A stretch of 10,094 bases of DNA from positions 1 through 10,094 of the forward strand of contig JBKGHI010000292.1 in assembly GCA_046520405.1 (NCBI GenBank), in the 5' to 3' direction. Of the stretch, positions 6,686-10,094 are shown piece by piece. The stretch comes from Myxococcus sp046520405. Its GTDB lineage: Bacteria > Myxococcota > Myxococcia > Myxococcales > Myxococcaceae. Every line of letters begins with the position of its first letter. Position 1 is the first letter of the stretch. The position numbers and the translations under genes are program-made. The notes beneath the pieces were generated by a model that saw only the letters and a program-made list of their open reading frames with translations, was not told the origin of the DNA and made no database searches.

Positions 6686-7237
6686 ATGGAAGTCAAAGGT
6701 GTCGCCTTCCTGGCCCGGCAGCAGTTGATGGTGCAGACCCACGGGGAGGCGGCCTGGAAGGCGTTCCTCGCCGAATTCGCACAGAAGGAGCCCTTCTTCT
6801 CCAAGCCGGTGATGCCGGTGTCGCGCATGCCGGCGGAGGCCTTCCTCAAGCTCAACGACGCGCTGCTGGCGCGCTTCTACAACAACAACCCGAACGCCTA
6901 TTGGCAGTTCGGCGTGAAGTCCGCCGAGTACGCCCTGGGCCAGGGCCAGCTCAAGGCGATGTTCAGCCAGGGTGACTTCCGCCGCTTCCTGCTGTTCACC
7001 CCCGGCATCTGGAAGGGCTACTTCACCGACGGCGACCTCAGCGTCATCCCCGGCCAGGGCCACACGGACCTGCACATCACCAATGTGCCCCGCCCGCACC
7101 CCTACTTCGAGCTGTCCGTCATGGGCTTCGCCTACGGCGGGCTGGTGTACCTGGGCGCGCAGAACCTCCAGCACCAGGTGCTCAAGGGCTTCACCCGGAA
7201 CGACAACGAGGTGCTGTACCGCTTCAACGTGGGCTGA
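6686..7237 (+). CDS. Conserved 183-aa protein, possibly of the Myxococcales-restricted TIGR02265/DUF2378 type
   Basis: Soluble 183-residue protein; ATG 6686 has GGAGGA at 6675-6680, five bases upstream, the clearest ribosome site in the window. No signal peptide. The N-terminal half is helical (GEAAWKAFLAEFAQ 20-33; EAFLKLNDALLARFYNN 51-67), followed by YWQFGVKSAEYALGQGQLKA (72-91), FLLFTPGIWKGYF (101-113) and a beta-rich C-terminus (VMGFAYGGLVYLGA 145-158). The length, organisation and the FG-x-SAEYAL segment remind me of TIGR02265 (DUF2378) proteins, which occur in many copies in myxobacteria and have no known function. That match is from memory and moderate at best. An alternative is a V4R/heme-NO-binding-like fold. 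Function unknown. Convergent with the following gene, 25 bases apart. Confidence 0.8.
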   Translation: MEVKGVAFLARQQLMVQTHGEAAWKAFLAEFAQKEPFFSKPVMPVSRMPAEAFLKLNDALLARFYNNNPNAYWQFGVKSAEYALGQGQLKAMFSQGDFRRFLLFTPGIWKGYFTDGDLSVIPGQGHTDLHITNVPRPHPYFELSVMGFAYGGLVYLGAQNLQHQVLKGFTRNDNEVLYRFNVG

Positions 7238-7250
7238 GTCCCGCGTCCGG

Positions 7251-7274
7251 TCCGCGCCGCGTTCAGGGCGCGGA
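7251..7274. terminator. Hairpin between convergent genes
   Basis: TCCGCGCC (7251-7258) and GGCGCGGA (7267-7274) form a perfect 8-base stem with an 8-base loop. The structure includes the stop codon of the minus-strand EEP gene (7263-7265) in the loop and lies 14 bases beyond the plus-strand stop. It could serve as a terminator for both directions. There is no T-tract. Confidence 0.45.
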
Positions 7275-8129
7275 GCCGACGGCGGCCTCGCGCTCCGCCA
7301 CCACCGGCGGGGCCTCCGGCTTCAACCGGAGGTCCGCCATCACGGGGTAGTGGTCGGACACGTCCGCCCGCAGCACCCGGCTGGCCACCGGCGTGAAGGA
7401 ATCGCAGGCCAGCACGTAGTCGATGCGCAGCGTGGGCAGGAAGAGGGGCAGCGGGTAGGTACCGCCCAGGGTCCCCGTTTCGGCGACGACGTCCCGCAGC
7501 CCGCGCCGCAGCAGCCGCGTGGAGCGCGAGTCCGGCCCGTCGTTGAGGTCCCCCATCAACACCTTGGGCCGCGAGTCCCGCGACAGCAGCCCGGCCACGT
7601 AGGCGCTCTGCCGCACGCGGGTGTCCCCATTGAAGGGCCGGCGGATGAGGTGCGTGAGGTAGACGCTCACCTCGCGCCCGTCCACCTCCACCACCGCGTG
7701 GGCCAGCGTGCGCGGCTCCGCGCCACGAGGCCCCGGCAGCGGATATTGTGCCAGCGCCTCCAGCGGGAAGCGGGACAGCAGGGCGATGCCATAGGCCCCG
7801 CCGAACAGGTCCGTGGTGCGGAAGTGGGCGCGGTACTTCAAGCCGGTGAGGCGGGACAGCTCCTCCGTCTGGTCCAGGCCCCGCGCCCGGGTGGAGCCCA
7901 CGTCCACCTCCTGCAAGGCGACGACATCCGGCACCGCGGCGCGAATCACGTGGGCCACGCGCTCCAACCCACGGGCGCCGGATTGGATGTTGAACGTCAT
8001 CACCCGCAGCTCCCCCGGCGCGCGTCGCACGGTGTCGACAGGCGTGGTGGAGGCACGGTGGCCGGGGCCGGTCGCACACGCGAGCGGCCCCATCAGGAAC
8101 AGGATGGGGAGGAGGCGGCGAAGGCTCAT
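7263..8129 (-). CDS. Endonuclease/exonuclease/phosphatase-fold lipoprotein
   Basis: Exported hydrolase of the EEP superfamily (DNase I, sphingomyelinase, phosphoinositide phosphatase fold), 288 residues. A short signal peptide ends at lipobox PLAC, Cys18. The metal- and phosphate-handling motifs are all present in order: TFNIQS with Asn47, ALQEVDVG with Glu74, YLTHL with His160, GDLND with Asp194 and Asn196, RIDYVL with Asp237, and SDHYPV with Asp259/His260. The site therefore looks active. The substrate (nucleic acid, phospholipid or sugar phosphate) cannot be read from sequence. The start MSLRRLLPIL fits the signal peptide, but I see no ribosome site before it. Divergent from the small membrane protein across 214 GC-rich bases in which I recognise no promoter. 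The fold call is firm. Confidence 0.93.
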   Translation of the reverse strand: MSLRRLLPILFLMGPLACATGPGHRASTTPVDTVRRAPGELRVMTFNIQSGARGLERVAHVIRAAVPDVVALQEVDVGSTRARGLDQTEELSRLTGLKYRAHFRTTDLFGGAYGIALLSRFPLEALAQYPLPGPRGAEPRTLAHAVVEVDGREVSVYLTHLIRRPFNGDTRVRQSAYVAGLLSRDSRPKVLMGDLNDGPDSRSTRLLRRGLRDVVAETGTLGGTYPLPLFLPTLRIDYVLACDSFTPVASRVLRADVSDHYPVMADLRLKPEAPPVVAEREAAVGSAP

Positions 8130-8343
8130 GTCGGGAGGGGCGCGATGTTATGCCCCGCCGCGCGGCCCTGTCGCCTCGCCCACCCAGGCCCGCATGGTGG
8201 GCAGGCGGCCAGGCGGCGCTTCAGGAAGCAGGGCGGCGAGGCCGCGTCCGCCTTCCACCGGAGGGTCCCGACCCGGGAGCCCGCCCGCGTTCGCCCCAGC
8301 CCGCCCTTCCCCCTGCCCCAGGCCACGCCCAACCTGTTCCTTC

Positions 8344-8625
8344 ATGGAAACGACACTGGCATCCGATTCGTCTGGCCGGACTCGCTGGGGCGCGTGGGCG
8401 CTGACGGCGATTCCCGCGGCCCTGCTGCCCGTTGGACTCCTCAGCTACCGAGCCCGGCGACGACGGGCGCGACGCCCTGCGCCCTTCCGCAGCGCCATGG
8501 GCCTGGGGCTGGTGTCCCTGGCCATCCTGCGGCTCGCGGGCAACTCCCGGCGGAAGGGACGCGTGCCGGCCTTCGGCGAGTTCCTGCCGGAAGAGTTCAC
8601 GGCCTCGGTGGCCTCCGGTCACTGA
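8344..8625 (+). CDS. Small two-helix membrane protein, unknown function
   Basis: Putative 93-residue protein from ATG 8344. A first hydrophobic helix spans about 15-34 (WGAWALTAIPAALLPVGLL), a highly basic loop RARRRRARR follows at 36-44, and a shorter hydrophobic stretch lies at 51-65 (AMGLGLVSLAILRLA). The acidic tail is EFLPEEF. Third codon positions are strongly G/C, especially after codon 45, which favours real coding. No ribosome site is visible, and the frame is open far upstream across the EEP gene, so the exact start and even expression are uncertain. I do not recognise a family. It faces the convergent MYXO-CTERM gene, with a hairpin between. Confidence 0.5.
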   Translation: METTLASDSSGRTRWGAWALTAIPAALLPVGLLSYRARRRRARRPAPFRSAMGLGLVSLAILRLAGNSRRKGRVPAFGEFLPEEFTASVASGH

Positions 8626-8668
8626 CGGCGCGATTGCACCCCGGAGGCCTCCGCCAACGACGGCCTGA

Positions 8669-8684
8669 CCGTCCTGAAGGACGG
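8669..8684. terminator. Compact hairpin between convergent genes
   Basis: CCGTCC (8669-8674) and GGACGG (8679-8684) form a 6-base stem with the tetraloop TGAA. It sits 43 bases after the small membrane protein gene and 14 beyond the stop of the MYXO-CTERM gene, suitable for terminating both. There is no T-tract. Confidence 0.45.
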
Positions 8685-8698
8685 GTGGCCCACGGAGC

Positions 8699-9331
8699 CT
8701 AGCGGCGGCGGCGCAGGCGGGTGCCGAGCAGCATCAGGGCCGCGCCCACCAGCGGGACGCCACCCGCCGCGGCGCAACCGCCGCCGTCGTCCCCACCCTC
8801 GTCGCCACCGTCACCGCCCGTGTTGCTGCCCACGGTGACCTGGAGCGTGGTGACCGCGGAGGAGTCGCCCTGCTCGGTGCCGTTCTGGTTCACCGAGTTG
8901 CCCGCGCCGAACAGGGTGACGGTACCGGGGGTGGACGGCGCCACCAGGGTGAAGTCGAAGCGGGCCTCGCCGTTGGAGAAGGCCCGGATGCCGTTGTGCG
9001 TGAGCTCCCCGCTCAGCTTGGTGGAACCCTGCCCCGCGTTGAGCGTGCCGCCATTGTCGCTCACCGCGACGTTGAAGCCCGCGCCGGAGGCCGGACCGCC
9101 CCGGACGATGAACGTGTAGTTGCCGGTGGCGCCCGGCGCCAGCGTGGTGGGGCCTTGGATGGTCACCGTGGGCGCCCCACCGCCACCGGTGTGGCACGAC
9201 GCACAGGTGAGGCTCGAACCCTGCTTGCCACTGTGCCCACTCATTCCTCCAGAGCTGGCGAACGCAGAACCGGAGACGAGGCACGCCGACACGACGCCGG
9301 CAACCCCGAGAGATGCAAGGTACGACCGCAT
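8699..9331 (-). CDS. MYXO-CTERM-anchored protein of the MXAN_6652 type with a CxxCH motif
   Basis: Secreted, surface-anchored protein of 210 residues. ATG 9331 has GGAGG four bases upstream; the longer frame to 9388 lacks such a site. A signal peptide covers about 1-25 (AFA then SSGG). CASCH at 43-47 is a c-type heme attachment motif in a Gly/Ser-rich segment. Residues 53-168 form a beta-rich, immunoglobulin-like domain (TVTIQGPTTLAPGATGNYTF, ARFDFTLVAPSTPGTVTLFG). A GGDGGDEGGDDGGG linker leads to Cys186, a hydrophobic span (VPLVGAALMLLG) and RLRRRR, the MYXO-CTERM sorting signal thought to be processed by myxosortase. The arrangement matches my memory of the MXAN_6652 family. The Ig-like domain with an upstream CxxCH resembles choice-of-anchor V proteins. 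Heme binding is inferred only: a single CxxCH with no clear distal ligand. The TetR gene lies upstream on the same strand, 71 bases away. Confidence 0.9.
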   Translation of the reverse strand: MRSYLASLGVAGVVSACLVSGSAFASSGGMSGHSGKQGSSLTCASCHTGGGGAPTVTIQGPTTLAPGATGNYTFIVRGGPASGAGFNVAVSDNGGTLNAGQGSTKLSGELTHNGIRAFSNGEARFDFTLVAPSTPGTVTLFGAGNSVNQNGTEQGDSSAVTTLQVTVGSNTGGDGGDEGGDDGGGCAAAGGVPLVGAALMLLGTRLRRRR

Positions 9332-9367
9332 GAAGCCTCCAAAAAGAACGACGGGAAGGACGCACTC

Positions 9368-9396
9368 TACATAGCGCGCCCCACCCATCCTTCACA
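9368..9396 (-). promoter_or_regulatory. Weak candidate promoter for the MYXO-CTERM gene
   Basis: On the minus strand TGTGAA (9396-9391) and TATGTA (9373-9368) are 17 bases apart in the only A/T-leaning part of the gap between the TetR and MYXO-CTERM genes, giving a leader of about 30 bases. The -35 match is poor, so this is tentative. Confidence 0.25.
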
Positions 9397-9402
9397 GCCA
9401 CC

Positions 9403-10094
9403 CTAACGGCCGGAACTGCGCAGCAATACCGCACAGGCTTCGTCACGCAGTTGAGACAGGGTGAAGCGCGTCCCCACGCCGGAGTGCTCCAGTCCGGCCC
9501 CCAGCGAAAGCACCCCGTGCGCCACGGTCCACGCGAGGTTGGCCAGCCGACGCGGCTGGAGCCCCGGGGCCAGGCGACCCGCGCGCGCATCCGCCTGGAG
9601 CCGGGCCTCCAGCACGTCATTGAGCTGTCCACTCAGCGCCAGGATTCGCGCCTGGTGGGCCTCCGACAGCCGACCCATCAACTGTGGCCACAGATAGACG
9701 ACGCGGAAACCGTCCAGGTCATCCGTGTACAAATCCACCCGGGTCCGCACCAGCGCGGCCAGGGCCTCCACCCCGCTGGCCGCGGCCGTCACCGCCGCCT
9801 CCAGCACCTTCACCTCGCGCTCCAGGCCCTCCACCGCCAGCGCCCCGACGAGGTCCTCCTTGGAGCGGAAGTAGTAGAAAAGTGAAGGCTTGCTCAGGTC
9901 CGCCTCCGCCGCCACGGCCTCCAGGGTCAATCCCAACACCCCGCCCCGCGCCAGCACCGCCCGCGCGGCGACGAGGATGGCTGAACGGCGTCCCTCCTGA
10001 CGCCGCGCCTTGCGCGCTTCACGCTCGGAGGATTCACCGGTGGAGGACGGCGCGGCGGCGGACGCGGCGGCTGCGTGCCCGCGGCGGCGGCCCG
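9403..10094 (-). CDS. TetR-family transcriptional regulator (5' end off window)
   Basis: One-component repressor. The frame is open from the right edge to TAG 9405-9403, 229 visible residues. No plausible start is seen between the helix-turn-helix and the edge, so the gene begins outside the window. The visible N-terminus is an Ala/Ser-rich, then strongly basic stretch (SSEREARKARRQEGRRSAIL). The DNA-binding domain follows: ILVAARAVLARGG, LTLEAVAAEADLSKPSLFYY and FRSKEDL are textbook TetR (plus-strand positions about 9990-9845). A GTG at 9957 would begin inside the first helix and is not a credible start. The ligand domain has no obvious subfamily mark; a WPQLMGRL segment is near its middle. 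It lies upstream of, and co-directional with, the MYXO-CTERM gene, and may be unrelated to it. Confidence 0.92.
   Translation of the reverse strand, partial: GRRRGHAAAASAAAPSSTGESSEREARKARRQEGRRSAILVAARAVLARGGVLGLTLEAVAAEADLSKPSLFYYFRSKEDLVGALAVEGLEREVKVLEAAVTAAASGVEALAALVRTRVDLYTDDLDGFRVVYLWPQLMGRLSEAHQARILALSGQLNDVLEARLQADARAGRLAPGLQPRRLANLAWTVAHGVLSLGAGLEHSGVGTRFTLSQLRDEACAVLLRSSGR

Noticed and set aside
8173..8242. Inverted repeat GCCTCGCC / GGCGAGGC in the 8130-8343 gap
   Set aside because: The arms are 54 bases apart and of simple GC composition; expected by chance in this sequence.
6972..8702. 576-codon open frame on the plus strand
   Set aside because: It crosses the 183-aa gene in another frame and runs opposite the EEP gene; composition is Arg/Pro/Ala-rich with no family resemblance.
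9955..9957. GTG start for the TetR gene
   Set aside because: It would cut off the first helix of the DNA-binding domain, and homologous sequence continues upstream to the window edge.

Overview
The base composition (very high GC with strong G/C bias at third codon positions), a MYXO-CTERM sorting tail on one protein, and a Myxococcales-type repeat/metalloprotease lipoprotein all point to a myxobacterium, most likely a member of the Myxococcaceae (Myxococcus, Corallococcus or Pyxidicoccus). This is chromosomal housekeeping and accessory sequence. I see no insertion sequence, phage gene, CRISPR array, tRNA or rRNA.

Layout. At 1-1335 on the minus strand lie molybdate uptake genes: modB (permease, running off the left edge) preceded by modA (periplasmic binding protein), joined by a TGATG overlap. 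modA is frameshifted near 809. A MarR-family regulator (1432-1950, plus) is divergent from modA across a 96-bp region carrying repeated GACAAC/GTTGTC half-sites. Next comes a DegP/HtrA-type serine protease lipoprotein (2067-3599, plus). Its 3' end overlaps by 20 bp the convergent gene of a YdcF/SanA-like DUF218 membrane protein (3580-4263, minus). A palindrome-rich divergent spacer leads to a secreted astacin-like metalloprotease lipoprotein with a C-terminal run of beta-propeller-type repeats (4503-6099, plus), broken by two frameshifts. After a strong hairpin come a small zinc-ribbon protein (6244-6630), a 183-aa protein resembling a Myxococcales-restricted family (6686-7237), a convergent endonuclease/exonuclease/phosphatase-fold lipoprotein (7263-8129, minus), a small two-helix membrane protein (8344-8625, plus), a MYXO-CTERM-anchored protein with a CxxCH motif (8699-9331, minus), and a TetR regulator whose 5' end is beyond the right edge (9403-10094, minus).

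How they fit together. Apart from modAB (one operon with a divergent candidate regulator) the genes look like independent units rather than one pathway. A shared theme is the cell envelope: three lipoproteins (HtrA, metalloprotease, EEP protein), one MYXO-CTERM protein, an exported ModA, and two or three membrane proteins. The most notable observations are three single-base frameshifts in two otherwise well-conserved genes, all in G/C runs and all of the same sign, which may be assembly errors or real decay, and an Arg where the metalloprotease family has its third zinc-binding His. I did not find convincing evidence of a new multi-gene system.
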